DNA of 64,000 bases from JAVBRU01 sp031547595 (GTDB lineage: Bacteria > Bacillota > Clostridia > Christensenellales > Aristaeellaceae): positions 1 through 64,000 of the forward strand of contig JAVBRU010000029.1 of the NCBI GenBank assembly GCA_031547595.1, in the 5' to 3' direction. Within the stretch, counting starts at the first letter, position 1, and each line of letters begins with the position of its first letter. Below the pieces are notes generated by a model. That model was not told the DNA's origin and ran no database searches. It was given only the letters and a program-made list of their open reading frames with translations. A program made the translations under genes and the position numbers. Of the stretch, positions 26,614-36,623 are shown in pieces.

Positions 26614-27560
26614 GGTTTTTCCTCTGTGGGCACGGGCACTTCGGTCAAAATCTTTGTGATGATCTGCTGCGCCGCGTCTGCCTTGCCATACAGGCCGCGC
26701 ACCACCAAGCGGTGTGCCAGCACCGGCACTGCCAGCCGTTTCACATCATCGGGAATCACATAATCGCGCCCCTGCACCGCCGCCAACGCCTGGCATGCAC
26801 GCATCAGCGCCAGCATGCCCCGGGCGGATGCCCCAAGCTGCACCTGCTCCTGCACGCGGGTGGCCTGGCACAGCGCGGCGATATATCGCATGATCGGCTC
26901 GGCCACCTGGCAGCTACCGACCAGCGCCTGCGCCTCGCACAGCTCCTGCTTGCCCGCCACCGGCCGAAGCGCCGCAACCGGATCGTTTTGAATAAAGCGC
27001 TGCATCATCCGCAGGGCTTCCTCTCCATCCGGATAGCCGAGGCTCAGCCGCAGCAAAAAGCGGTCCAGCTGTGCCTCCGGCAGCGGGAAAGTGCCTTGGA
27101 TTTCAATGGGGTTTTGTGTCGCAATCACCATAAAGGGCACGTCCAGCCTGCGCGTCACACCGCTTTCTGTGACCTGTTTTTCCTCCATGCATTCCAGCAG
27201 CGCCGCCTGGGTGCGGGGCGTGGCGCGGTTGATCTCATCCGCCAGGCAGATATTGGTGAACACCGGCCCCGGATGGTACACAAAGGTGCCTTCCTTGGGC
27301 TGATAGACGCTCATGCCCGTGATGTCTGCGGGCAAAAGATCAGGCGTAAACTGGATGCGCGAAAAAACCATATCCAGCGACAATGCCAGCGAGCGTGCCA
27401 GCAGCGTCTTGCCCGTGCCCGGCACATCCTCCATCAGCACATGCCCCTTGGCGAGCAGCGCCGCCATTAGCAGCTCAATCTGCTCGGTTTTCCCGATCAT
27501 GACCTTCCCAATGTTCTCCATCAAGCGCGTAGACAGCGCGGCGATATCACGGTATTGCAT
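26610..27560 (-). CDS. MoxR family AAA+ ATPase
   Basis: A 316-residue AAA+ chaperone-like ATPase. Walker A is EDVPGTGKT (44-52) and Walker B is CLADEINRATPRTQAALLE. Sensor 1 is VIATQNPIEIQGTFPLPEAQLDRF, split here as VIATQNP and the following PLPEAQLDRF. It leads the three-gene MoxR-DUF58-DUF4129 operon, a common module thought to help mature or activate envelope proteins. A TATAAT box lies about 30 bases upstream. Confidence 0.94.
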   Translation of the reverse strand: MQYRDIAALSTRLMENIGKVMIGKTEQIELLMAALLAKGHVLMEDVPGTGKTLLARSLALSLDMVFSRIQFTPDLLPADITGMSVYQPKEGTFVYHPGPVFTNICLADEINRATPRTQAALLECMEEKQVTESGVTRRLDVPFMVIATQNPIEIQGTFPLPEAQLDRFLLRLSLGYPDGEEALRMMQRFIQNDPVAALRPVAGKQELCEAQALVGSCQVAEPIMRYIAALCQATRVQEQVQLGASARGMLALMRACQALAAVQGRDYVIPDDVKRLAVPVLAHRLVVRGLYGKADAAQQIITKILTEVPVPTEEKP

Positions 27561-27640
27561 GGATGCACCTGCCTATGATTTTATATGTCATTATAGCATC
27601 TTTTTTAGCCGAAAGTAAAGCAAACCTTCTGTATCTTTTA

Positions 27641-27669
27641 TAGACATTTGGTGGGTTGTACGCTATAAT
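27641..27669 (+). promoter_or_regulatory. promoter of the DUF2804 gene
   Basis: TAGACA, 17-base spacer, perfect TATAAT at 27664-27669, 32 bases before the start codon. Confidence 0.7.
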
Positions 27670-27701
27670 GAAAACAGCAAAAATTTCAAAGCGGAGGCGT
27701 T

Positions 27702-28736
27702 ATGATACAAACCAGAATCACGCAGCCGGGGCCGCTGCACCAGGAGGACGGAACACTGCACGAGGCGGGCTATGCCACATCGCTTATCAAAACCTATCAC
27801 CGCGCACACATCAAAGCATCGCCGCTTCGCATCAAGGAGTGGGATTACTACCTCATCGCCAGCGAGCGCTATGCCCTGGCGCTCACCATTGCGGACAACG
27901 GGTATATGGGGCTTGACAGCATCTCGCTGATGGATTTTGATGTGCCAAGCGAGGTCACAAAATCCCGCATGAGCTTTTTTACCCTGGGCAAGCGAGGGCT
28001 GCCGCCAAGTAGTGCCTCTGGCAATGTGGCGGTACAAGGCAAGGACTACGCTATCACTTTCGAAAACGATGGCAAAAAGCGCCGCCTATATGGCAATATG
28101 CAGGGGTTCTCCGGCAGCAAGGCACTGCTGTTTGACATCACACTGAAAAGTGCCCCAACGGACAGCATGGTGATTGTGACGCCCTTCCCCGGCAAGCCCA
28201 GCTGCTTTTATTACAACCAAAAAATCAACTGCCTGCGCGCCGAGGGCCGCGTGCTGCTGGGCGACGAGGAGTACCTGTTTGCGCCCGCGCATTCCTTTGC
28301 GGTGCTGGACTGGGGGCGTGGCGTGTGGACGTATGACAACACCTGGTATTGGGGCTCCGCCAGCGGCGAGGTAGCGGGCGTGCCCTTTGGCTTCAACATT
28401 GGCTATGGCTTTGGCGATACCGCAGCCGCCAGCGAAAACATGCTGTTTTATAACGGGAAAGCGCACAAGCTTTCGAAAGTGAATTTCCACATCCCCATGC
28501 AGGACGGCAAAGAGGAGTTTATGCGCCCGTGGAAGTTTTCAAGCGATGACGGGCGCTTTGAAATGGACTTTCTGCCCATCATCGATCGCGCTGCGCTGAC
28601 GGATTTCAAGTTGCTGTGCTCCGATCAGCATCAGGTGTTTGGCCGCTTCACAGGCACGGCGGTGCTGGATGACGGCACCAGGCTGCCAATCAAGAACTTT
28701 CTAGGCTTTGCGGAAAAAGTCCGCAATAAATGGTAA
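27702..28736 (+). CDS. DUF2804 family protein
   Basis: A 344-residue protein without signal peptide or membrane segment. The start ITQPGPLHQEDGTLHEAGYA and the later LDWGRGVWTYDNTWYWG and FGFNIGYGFGD stretches match DUF2804. Members are predicted to have a lipocalin-like or AttH-like beta-barrel layout; no catalytic motif is evident. It is probably monocistronic, since the next gene has its own promoter. Function unknown. Confidence 0.82.
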   Translation: MIQTRITQPGPLHQEDGTLHEAGYATSLIKTYHRAHIKASPLRIKEWDYYLIASERYALALTIADNGYMGLDSISLMDFDVPSEVTKSRMSFFTLGKRGLPPSSASGNVAVQGKDYAITFENDGKKRRLYGNMQGFSGSKALLFDITLKSAPTDSMVIVTPFPGKPSCFYYNQKINCLRAEGRVLLGDEEYLFAPAHSFAVLDWGRGVWTYDNTWYWGSASGEVAGVPFGFNIGYGFGDTAAASENMLFYNGKAHKLSKVNFHIPMQDGKEEFMRPWKFSSDDGRFEMDFLPIIDRAALTDFKLLCSDQHQVFGRFTGTAVLDDGTRLPIKNFLGFAEKVRNKW

Positions 28737-28780
28737 ATGTATCTTTCGGGCACAAATTTGTACATTTCGAGCGCGCATCC

Positions 28781-28809
28781 TTGTATGCTGATTCGTGGCA
28801 TGCTATAAT
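28781..28809 (+). promoter_or_regulatory. promoter of the ABC transporter pair at 28842
   Basis: TTGTAT, 17-base spacer, perfect TATAAT at 28804-28809, 33 bases before the ATG. Confidence 0.7.
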
Positions 28810-28841
28810 GGCAACGAATTTGACACAAGGGGGGCTTTGGT

Positions 28842-29585
28842 ATGATTGATTTTAACCATGTGAGCAAATCCTATGGGAAGGGCAAGGTCAAGGCGCTGGA
28901 CGATATGACGCTGCGCGTGGAGGGCGGAGAGCTTTTTGGCTTTATCGGCCCCAACGGTGCGGGCAAAACCACCAGCATCAAGCTGATGACCGGCATCCTG
29001 AAGCCCGACGAGGGCAGCGTCAGCGTGTGCGGCAAGGATTTGCAGGCGACCCCGGAAGAAGCCAAGCAGCTGATTGGCTATGTGCCTGATGGCAACGACC
29101 TGTATGACCGCCTGACGGGCATGGAGTACCTGCGTTTCATGGCCGATATTTACCGGGTGGACGCCGCCAAGCGCAAGGCGCATATCGAAAAATATCTCAA
29201 TATTTTTGATCTGGAAAGCGCCGTGAACAACCAGATCCGCAGCTATTCCCGCGGCATGAAGCAAAAGCTGCTGGTGATTGGCGCGCTGATCCACCAGCCC
29301 CCGGTGTGGGTACTCGACGAACCGATGGCTGGCCTTGACCCGCGCGCGGCGCATCTTTTAAAAGAAGAAATGAAAAACCACTGCAAGGCAGGCAACACGG
29401 TGTTCTTCTCCACCCACGTGCTGGAAGTGGCGGAAAAGCTGTGTACGCGCATCGCGGTGATCGCGCATGGCAAGCTGCGCGCAGTGGGCACTTTAGACGA
29501 CCTCCGCTCCGGCGAAGTGGGCGCGTCTCTTGAGCAGCTCTTCCTTGAACTGACCGACGATGAGAACGGGAGTGAAAACGCATGA
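28842..29585 (+). CDS. ABC transporter ATP-binding protein
   Basis: ATPase of 247 residues for an ABC-2 type exporter. Walker A is GPNGAGKTTS near residue 38, the signature is YSRGMKQKL, and Walker B is PVWVLDEPMAGLDP, followed by the switch His in FFSTHVLEVAEKL. It overlaps the permease gene by four bases (ATGA). The substrate is not predictable; such pairs export lipids, peptides or drugs. Confidence 0.93.
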   Translation: MIDFNHVSKSYGKGKVKALDDMTLRVEGGELFGFIGPNGAGKTTSIKLMTGILKPDEGSVSVCGKDLQATPEEAKQLIGYVPDGNDLYDRLTGMEYLRFMADIYRVDAAKRKAHIEKYLNIFDLESAVNNQIRSYSRGMKQKLLVIGALIHQPPVWVLDEPMAGLDPRAAHLLKEEMKNHCKAGNTVFFSTHVLEVAEKLCTRIAVIAHGKLRAVGTLDDLRSGEVGASLEQLFLELTDDENGSENA

Positions 29586-31249
29586 GCGGATACGTAGCCT
29601 TGCTGCGTCTGCAATTGCAATCCCGCTTTGCCGGGCTTCGTCCGCAGGCGCTAAAACAATCGCTGCTGGAAAAGAAATGGAAGACCCTGGGTTTTGCCCT
29701 TTTGTACCTCTTTGCCTTTGGTTCCCTGGCCGTGATGCTGATCCTGATGGAAATCGGCCTGGTGGACGGCCTAATCGCGATGGGCATGCAGGATACCTTC
29801 CTCACGCTGGCCATCATGATGGCGATGATCAGCACGCTGATCCTGGGCTTTTTCTTCATCATGAGCTCGCTGTACTTTGGCAAGGACTCCGCATTCTTGG
29901 CGGCACTGCCCATCAAATCGCGCACGCTGCTGGCCGCAAGGCTTACGCAGGTGTGGATTGGTGAAGCCGGCATCAGCGCCATATTCATCATTCCGGCGGC
30001 CATCATCTATGGCCTGAAGACCGGCCAAAACGCGCTGTTTTATGTGCGCGGCGTGCTGGTGTGGCTGGCACTGCCCGTTTTGCCGATGGTGATCGTCACG
30101 CTGGTATCCACTGTGCTGATCCGCATCTCTGGCTTATGGAAGCGGCGCGAGCGCGTAGCGATGGTGGGCGGTATCATCTTCTTTATTGGCTACATGTATG
30201 CATGCATGAGCATTGGCGGCATGACGGGCGAAGCCGCTGTGGACGAGACCTTTATCGTGCAATTGCTTAGCAACAACAAGCAGCTGATCACCCTTTTGAC
30301 CACTGCCTTCCCGCCCGCAGGCTGGGCTGCGCTGGGCATGCTGGGCGACCTTGGGAAACTCTTTATTTACCTTGGCGTCTGTGCCCTTGGCGCGGGACTG
30401 ACGGTGTATTTTGTGGGTTTCTTCTATCAAAGGCTGTCCCTGCTGCAAAGCGAAGTGGCCGCCTCCAGCAAAAAGCGCATAAACGGCAAGCAAAGCTATG
30501 CCGCCACCTCTCAGCTGCGTGCCTGCATGCAACGGGAGCTTCGCGAAATCATGCGCGTGCCGGCCTATATGATGAACAGCCTGCCCACCGCCGTGATGCC
30601 GCCGCTGATGATCGTGTTCATGGCGATGTCCTTCTCAAGAAGTGGTGGTGATGGCATGGATATCGGCGCGCTGCTGGGCGAGATCAGCCCTGCCATCGTG
30701 CTGGCAGCCTTGACGGGCATCATGGCGCTCTTTACCGGCATTAACCCTGCCGTTGCCAGCGCCGTCACCCGCGAGGGCAAGCACCACGGCGCGCTGCGCT
30801 GCCTGCCCGTGTCACCGGAAACGCTGGTACGTGCCAAGCTGTTTGCAGGCTTGATCCTCTCCTCCATCGGCACATTCCTGGGTATGATCGTGCTGTTCTT
30901 CATGTTGCCGCAATATGCCGTGGAAACTGTGCTGGCCTTCATTATTGGCTTCTTGTATGGGTTTGTGTGCTGCGCGCTGGGCCTGGCCAACGACATTGCG
31001 CGCCCGCAGATGAACTGGCAGACAGAGACCGAGGCCATCAAGCAAAAGGCCAACACCATGATCAGCATGGTGATCAGCTGGGTGCTGCTGATTGCGCTGG
31101 GTGTGCTCAGCTTCTTCCTGATCAGCGCCGGACTGGAAATTATACCGTTTGCGGCCATACTGATTGCCATCCTAGTGGCGCTGTCGATGCTGGCAAATCT
31201 GCTGCTCACCCGCATGGCGAAGAATACATACAGCCAGATCGAAGGATAA
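29582..31249 (+). CDS. ABC-2 type membrane permease
   Basis: A 555-residue integral membrane protein with about twelve hydrophobic segments in two clusters (40-260 and 340-550) separated by a charged part with ASSKKRINGKQ. It forms the channel for the ATPase encoded just upstream, with four-base overlap. The length and two-cluster layout match fused ABC-2 permeases of Clostridia. It ends 11 bases before a terminator. Confidence 0.85.
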   Translation: MSGYVALLRLQLQSRFAGLRPQALKQSLLEKKWKTLGFALLYLFAFGSLAVMLILMEIGLVDGLIAMGMQDTFLTLAIMMAMISTLILGFFFIMSSLYFGKDSAFLAALPIKSRTLLAARLTQVWIGEAGISAIFIIPAAIIYGLKTGQNALFYVRGVLVWLALPVLPMVIVTLVSTVLIRISGLWKRRERVAMVGGIIFFIGYMYACMSIGGMTGEAAVDETFIVQLLSNNKQLITLLTTAFPPAGWAALGMLGDLGKLFIYLGVCALGAGLTVYFVGFFYQRLSLLQSEVAASSKKRINGKQSYAATSQLRACMQRELREIMRVPAYMMNSLPTAVMPPLMIVFMAMSFSRSGGDGMDIGALLGEISPAIVLAALTGIMALFTGINPAVASAVTREGKHHGALRCLPVSPETLVRAKLFAGLILSSIGTFLGMIVLFFMLPQYAVETVLAFIIGFLYGFVCCALGLANDIARPQMNWQTETEAIKQKANTMISMVISWVLLIALGVLSFFLISAGLEIIPFAAILIAILVALSMLANLLLTRMAKNTYSQIEG

Positions 31250-31260
31250 TTTCAAAAATG

Positions 31261-31295
31261 AAAAGGCACGGAACCGCGAAGGTACCGTGCCTTTT
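31261..31295. terminator. bidirectional terminator between ABC permease and phosphorylase genes
   Basis: AAAAGGCACGG pairs with CCGTGCCTTTT, extended by ACC/GGT after a mismatch. A-run and T-run flank it, so it can serve both convergent genes. Confidence 0.85.
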
Positions 31296-31308
31296 GCTTT
31301 GGAAGGAC

Positions 31309-34300
31309 TTACTCCTGATATACATCGATGGTGCAGGGCTTGCCAAGATACTCTTTGGCAACCAGCACGCCACCCGCACGGTAGGGGTTTTGCATTGGCT
31401 GGCTTGGGACCTCTTCCCCATCCACTGTAATGCTTGCGCGCCCGGCCCCCACATGGTAGCGCACCATGACCGGAATGCCCTGTAACTGCTGCACCACCTG
31501 CAAGCCATCCAAATCCCTTGGCAGCGCCGGATCAAACAGCACGCCGTCTTTCAGGATACGGATGCCCAGGAAGCCCGTGAGAAATTGGTTGAGGTAGATG
31601 CCCGAGCCGCTGGAATACACACGCCAGCCGTTCTTGACGCCCACAGCACCTGTGCGCAGCTGATCAAAGTTCTTCATTGCCTCATAGCGGTTGTCAAACA
31701 TGCCGTCGCTGCTGGAAGAATAGCAATTGCTTTGGCCATAAGAGGCGTTGGGTACGATGGTTTTGTTCAGGATGGGATTGACCTCCAGCAGCGCCTGCCA
31801 TGCGTCCTCCGCCCTGCCCAGCTTGTTCATGGCCTCGATATAGCGGATATGCGCATGCACATATTGCAGCCCCACCTCGCGGCCAAAGTTGGCCGCTGTT
31901 TCCGCACGCTTGAAATATGTGGTCACGCCGCCGCGATAGGTGCAGGTGGTATTCATCAGGCGCACGCCATCGGGATGCTTCAGGTGCTTTCGGATCAGCG
32001 CCACGTGTGTATCGGCCTCCTGCTTGCCAAACATTTCGGCAATCATGGAGCGCGTCATGGGGATCAGGCGGTAGGTAATGCCGGTATCCTTGTCGCGCGG
32101 ATGCAAAAGATAGCGGGCATTGCCCTCCTCAAACACCGCAAAACCAGCAGAAATGTTATCCGGCATCAGCAGCTTATGAAAATCCTCTTTCACGCCCTGC
32201 GCAAAGTCCAACAGCTCCCTGGCAAAAGCCGTGTCGATGCTTTCCATCACACTGCCCAGGCCTTGAAAGGCCTGATAGCAAAGGGCGGTTGTCCAGCTGC
32301 TGACCATGTGGTCGCGCAGCGTGGCATCGGCAGGCTGCAGGGTATCGTCCCAGTCACCGTTGCCATAGCGGCACAGGTTCGTGCCGGGCAAGCATGAAGC
32401 ATACACTGTAGCAATCTGCCGCTTTACGTGCTGCAAAAGGGATTCGGTCTCTTCCGTTACACCCTTATCGCTCAGGCGCGTATAGGGCAGCTGCTCTTCT
32501 AAAATGGCATAGTCCCCCGTGGCGCGAAGGTAATCCCCCACGCATTTGAGCGGCCAGAAAATCACATCGCCATGCGCTTCATCGGCCTGTATCCAGGCGT
32601 AGCGATCAAACATAAACCACTGCGGCCAGGTACCGTCCTCCACATACTGATGGGTGTACAGGCGAAGCAGAATATCGCGCACCACATCAAAGCGCTGAAT
32701 GGCGGTAAAGTACTCAATCGGCCCCTGCGACACATCACGCGTACCCCAGGCCGCGCCGCCAAACTGCTCCAGCCCGTGCGGGGACGCATAATGAACGCGC
32801 GCGTTATGCCCATACCACATGGACAGTGTGTTCATGCGCTCCACCAAAGCGGCGGCTGGGTGATCAGCAGGCAGCTTGAGGCGCATCGCGCCGTGCGCGT
32901 CAAACAGCCAATCCCGGTAAGCTGCCTTCTCGGCCTCAAAGGGAATGGTAGTGAACTGCGGCGCTTCACCGGTCAGGCTGGCATGCAGCTGATAGCCAAA
33001 GCGGCCGGTATCCGCAAAGGTGAGCACCAGCAAGGAAGGATCAAGCGAAGCCTCACCCGGATAAAAGAAGGTGTCATCCTGCACCGCAAAGGGCGTATCT
33101 GCCCGCATTGTAAACGTTAGCTCGGGGTAAACGCGGTGCGCCAGCGTGCCGTCCTGAGTGGCAAAGGTCAGCGTATCCTGTTCCAGTGTGTAGCGGGCGA
33201 CAGGCTGCTGCTCGTCCAGCCCTGGGCAAATTTGCGTGACCAGCGCGAAATCATAGCGCTTGCCCGTTAAAGAACGCACATCCAGCGCGGCATTAGCGCT
33301 GTCCAGCGCCAGCCAGGCGCGTACTTCCAGCACATCTTCCGGCAGCTGATACAGCCATCTGGAATAGTTGAACCCCATCTCATACACTGCGGGCAGTGCC
33401 AGCAGGCGGTATTGCCCGTCCAGCCGCACAAGCAGCCGCTGGCCGGTGGTTTTATGCACGTTCAGGGCATTGCGGCAATTGGAGATCAGCATATTGTGCG
33501 AGGTATTGCCCAGCACCACATGCGAGTGGAAAACACCCGCCATATAACTGGTGGTAGCCAGCACATCCTCCCGCAAGAAATCATTCTTGCCGGTGATGGC
33601 GATGTTGCCGTGCTGGCGCTCTGTCAAAAGCTCCTTGGCCAGCAGCGCCGCATGCTGGTCGTCCGGCGTAAAGAAGGACAAAAGTGTACCATCCGGCGCC
33701 TGCTCTTCGTGCTTTTTCTCGGGATACCAGGCATCCAGCTGCACCTTATCAACAGGCAGGGAGCTATACAAATCTCCTATTTCGGAATTTCGGGCAAAAC
33801 AATGCAGTGCTGCGGTATCCGGCATAGGGAACTGTAGAGCCTGATGCTGCCCAAGCAACGCATCAATGGGCAGGGCTTCCAGCACCGCCGTTTGCATATC
33901 CGGCACAAACAGGCCATAAAATGTGAACTGCGCTTCATCTGCAAGCGTGCAGGGCTGGCTTTGCAGTGCGCACATGGCAAACTCGTACTGATAGACGCGG
34001 TTGCTGAGCTGCGGCTTCTGCAGCGCAGCAATCCGCCCGTCTTGCTTATACCCAAGGCCAAACACGTCATAGCCATCGGTGGCAAAGGATGCCGCGCCCT
34101 GCAGGCAACCCTGCTGCAGCACGGGGTTTTTGCCGCCCTGAGGCTGGTTCTGACGGGAGCACACCACCACGCCCTGCGCACTTTGGTGCACACTGTGGTC
34201 GATATACTGGCTGTTATACGCCTCATTGCTGCGCACATGCCCCACACTGCCAAGGCCGATATCCTGGATATAGATCAAATCCATTGCGCAGGGCGCCCCG

Positions 34301-34629
34301 GCATTCTTCAGCTGCACATCCACAAACCAGCCGTTGTCGGTCAGCGTATAATAGCAATGCACCTCAACATTATCTATCTGCTGAACATAAAACGCCTGAT
34401 TTTCTGCCGTGACTGCCCATTTTGCACCGCTTTGACTGCCCATCAGGGGGTGCACATCATATATGCCTTCCCTTTGGATGCGCAGATACACATTGCTTAG
34501 CATACCGCTCAGCGCATCATAGGGCAGTTGATTGATCATAATATCGCCACACATCAGCCGCGAAACATCCCCCGCCGTTGTCCACTGCGCGATGGTCGTT
34601 CCGCAGACAAGTGTTGTATATAAAGCCAT
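31309..34629 (-). CDS. GH94-like phosphorylase, resembling 1,2-beta-oligoglucan phosphorylase
   Basis: A cytoplasmic enzyme of 1106 residues. It has an N-terminal beta-sandwich region (MINQLPYDALSGMLSNVYLR), an (alpha/alpha)6-barrel with WYGHNARVHYASPHGLEQFG, and GDWDDTLQP at 758-766, equivalent to the GDWND catalytic segment of GH94 phosphorylases. A C-terminal beta-domain closes the protein. Length and the split layout resemble the Listeria 1,2-beta-oligoglucan phosphorylase better than cellobiose or chitobiose phosphorylases of about 800 residues. It would release glucose 1-phosphate from imported beta-glucan fragments. I chose the ATG at 34629 (GAGGGA upstream). It is last in the long uptake operon. 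Linkage specificity is an inference. Confidence 0.78.
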   Translation of the reverse strand: MALYTTLVCGTTIAQWTTAGDVSRLMCGDIMINQLPYDALSGMLSNVYLRIQREGIYDVHPLMGSQSGAKWAVTAENQAFYVQQIDNVEVHCYYTLTDNGWFVDVQLKNAGAPCAMDLIYIQDIGLGSVGHVRSNEAYNSQYIDHSVHQSAQGVVVCSRQNQPQGGKNPVLQQGCLQGAASFATDGYDVFGLGYKQDGRIAALQKPQLSNRVYQYEFAMCALQSQPCTLADEAQFTFYGLFVPDMQTAVLEALPIDALLGQHQALQFPMPDTAALHCFARNSEIGDLYSSLPVDKVQLDAWYPEKKHEEQAPDGTLLSFFTPDDQHAALLAKELLTERQHGNIAITGKNDFLREDVLATTSYMAGVFHSHVVLGNTSHNMLISNCRNALNVHKTTGQRLLVRLDGQYRLLALPAVYEMGFNYSRWLYQLPEDVLEVRAWLALDSANAALDVRSLTGKRYDFALVTQICPGLDEQQPVARYTLEQDTLTFATQDGTLAHRVYPELTFTMRADTPFAVQDDTFFYPGEASLDPSLLVLTFADTGRFGYQLHASLTGEAPQFTTIPFEAEKAAYRDWLFDAHGAMRLKLPADHPAAALVERMNTLSMWYGHNARVHYASPHGLEQFGGAAWGTRDVSQGPIEYFTAIQRFDVVRDILLRLYTHQYVEDGTWPQWFMFDRYAWIQADEAHGDVIFWPLKCVGDYLRATGDYAILEEQLPYTRLSDKGVTEETESLLQHVKRQIATVYASCLPGTNLCRYGNGDWDDTLQPADATLRDHMVSSWTTALCYQAFQGLGSVMESIDTAFARELLDFAQGVKEDFHKLLMPDNISAGFAVFEEGNARYLLHPRDKDTGITYRLIPMTRSMIAEMFGKQEADTHVALIRKHLKHPDGVRLMNTTCTYRGGVTTYFKRAETAANFGREVGLQYVHAHIRYIEAMNKLGRAEDAWQALLEVNPILNKTIVPNASYGQSNCYSSSSDGMFDNRYEAMKNFDQLRTGAVGVKNGWRVYSSGSGIYLNQFLTGFLGIRILKDGVLFDPALPRDLDGLQVVQQLQGIPVMVRYHVGAGRASITVDGEEVPSQPMQNPYRAGGVLVAKEYLGKPCTIDVYQE

Positions 34630-34664
34630 GAAGATTTCCCTCACTTTGTCGCCGCTTGCGGCGC

Positions 34665-35675
34665 TTATTTTTTGCACTTGGCGGCAGACCCGCGGATGAG
34701 CACCTTGTGCCGGATAAAGTGATATCCAGGCGTAGGCTCCCCATCCTGCAGGCCCAGCAGCAATTTTGTTGCCGCCGCGCCCATGGCAAAGAAGTTTTGG
34801 TCCACCGTGGACAGTGGCGGACGCGTCAGCTGGGACAGCGTCAGGTTGTCAAAGCCCACAATGGAGATATCGCCCGGCACATCATAGCCCAAATCCATGC
34901 ACGCATTGAGAGTAGCCGCTGCCATGATATCCGATGCACAGAAGAACGCCGTGGTATCCGGGTGATCCAGCAGATATTCCTTGACCCGGCGGTACGTGGT
35001 ATCCGGCATAAAGTCGCTCTGCACAACGGCTTCGTGCGTCAGACCGTTATGCACAAGACCCTTGCGGTAGCCCTCCAAACGTTCAGCATTGACGACCGCC
35101 CGGGCAGAGCCCGCCACATATACAATGTTCCTGTGCCCAAGCCCCGCCAGCTTGTTAATGACCTCCGACGCGGCGGTGGTGTTATCAATGGACACGCAGG
35201 CCACTTTCGCGCCGCTGGCGCGCATATCGATAAACACGCAGGGCACGGCGCTGGCAATCAGGTGGTTGATGTGTGGATCATCCATATTGAGGCCGTGGAT
35301 GATCAGGCCAATCAGGTTATTCGCGCGGCAAAACTGCACATAGTTTTGGTTGTTGCTCAAAATAGAATCCACCGTAAATATAGCCACCCGCTTTTGATGC
35401 TTTTCGGCCTCGCTATGGGTGCCCGCAATCAAGCCCACCAGGTATTCATCCCGCGCGTTTTCCGCACCAAGGGACGAGAGGAGCACGCCAATGGTGTCCT
35501 CCCTGCCCGACACCAGCTGCACAGCCGAGCGGTTGGGTGAATAATCCAGCTCCTGCGCAACGGCCAGCACCTTGAGGCGTGTTTCCTCCTTGATGCCCTT
35601 ATAGCCGTTGAATACGCGGGAAACCGTGGTGATGGACACATCTGCCGCCTGGGCGATATCCTTGATGGTTTTCAT
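34665..35675 (-). CDS. LacI family transcriptional regulator
   Basis: A 336-residue repressor. The N-terminal helix-turn-helix is TIKDIAQAADVSITTVSRVF with the recognition helix TTVSRV. A periplasmic-binding-like sugar domain follows from IGVLLSSLG, containing DNTTAASEVINKL, FFCASDIMAAATL and SIVGFDNLTLSQL. The hinge reads SAVQLVSGRED. It lies inside the operon between permease and phosphorylase. Candidate targets are AAACGTT-centred sites at 48198-48213 and 48351-48367. Confidence 0.93.
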   Translation of the reverse strand: MKTIKDIAQAADVSITTVSRVFNGYKGIKEETRLKVLAVAQELDYSPNRSAVQLVSGREDTIGVLLSSLGAENARDEYLVGLIAGTHSEAEKHQKRVAIFTVDSILSNNQNYVQFCRANNLIGLIIHGLNMDDPHINHLIASAVPCVFIDMRASGAKVACVSIDNTTAASEVINKLAGLGHRNIVYVAGSARAVVNAERLEGYRKGLVHNGLTHEAVVQSDFMPDTTYRRVKEYLLDHPDTTAFFCASDIMAAATLNACMDLGYDVPGDISIVGFDNLTLSQLTRPPLSTVDQNFFAMGAAATKLLLGLQDGEPTPGYHFIRHKVLIRGSAAKCKK

Positions 35676-35693
35676 GGGTGCACCTCGCTTGGG

Positions 35694-36623
35694 TTATTCG
35701 CCGGTGATACCGGAACGGTCGATGCTTTCAACAAACTGCCTCTGCATTACAAAATAGAACAGCAAGAGCGGCACTATCGTCAGGAATGTGGCCGCCATGC
35801 GGATGGGTACGTTGATCAGCATTTCGGTGCTTTCCTTCAAAGCTTCGCTTTCCAGATTGCTCAGCACAATGGAAACCTGGCTCAAAATCGTCTTGGCGGA
35901 GGAGCCGATATACAGCGCCGTCAGATAGTTTTCGTTCCAGTACCACACCAGCGAGAAAATGAAAGTGAGCATCACCGCCGGGAAAGCCAGCGGCAGCAGA
36001 ATTTTGGCAAACGTGCCCAGTGCGCTGGCACCGTCAATCTGTGCCGCTTCATCCAGCGACTTAGGAATTGTATTGAAAAATGAGAAGAAAATCAATATGA
36101 AAATTGGACTTTTTAATCCCTGGCCAAAGGCAGCGGGCAAAAAGAAGGACAGTACATTGCCCAGTAGCCCTAAATTAGAGTATTGCATATAGGTCGGGAT
36201 CATCAGCACCTGCTGGGGAATAATAAAGGACGCAATCACCAGCACCAGATATACCGGCTTCAGCTTAAATTGATAGCGGGACAGGCCATAGCCCATCAAG
36301 CCACAGCTGGCCGTCTGAAGCAACGAAGATACACCCGCCAGATACGTGGTGTAGCCAAGCGAGCCCCAGTAGTTGAACTTCTTGAACAGCCGGGCATAGT
36401 TGTCCATGGTGAAGACGCTGGGCACCATGTTGACCACGGGATTGAACAAATCCTCCGGCGGCATCACGCTTTGCAGGATCAGGTATACCAGCGGATAGGC
36501 AAACACAAAACCGAAGATGATCAGCAGCGCATACGTGGTCAGCTTGCCCACAAAGCTGCGGTTTTGCCTGCGTTTGGCCAGGTCCGTCATTTTTTCTTTG
36601 AAGGCATTGTAGGAATAATTCAT
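35694..36623 (-). CDS. carbohydrate ABC transporter permease (MalG type)
   Basis: A 309-residue permease with six predicted membrane helices. The EAA loop is ESLDEAAQIDGASALGTF-like (KSLDEAAQIDGASALGTFA) followed by KILLPLAFPAVM. The C-terminus is FVMQRQFVESIDRSGITGE. It partners with the MalF-type permease encoded upstream, with which it overlaps by four bases. Together they form permease pair B of the operon. Confidence 0.93.
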   Translation of the reverse strand: MNYSYNAFKEKMTDLAKRRQNRSFVGKLTTYALLIIFGFVFAYPLVYLILQSVMPPEDLFNPVVNMVPSVFTMDNYARLFKKFNYWGSLGYTTYLAGVSSLLQTASCGLMGYGLSRYQFKLKPVYLVLVIASFIIPQQVLMIPTYMQYSNLGLLGNVLSFFLPAAFGQGLKSPIFILIFFSFFNTIPKSLDEAAQIDGASALGTFAKILLPLAFPAVMLTFIFSLVWYWNENYLTALYIGSSAKTILSQVSIVLSNLESEALKESTEMLINVPIRMAATFLTIVPLLLFYFVMQRQFVESIDRSGITGE

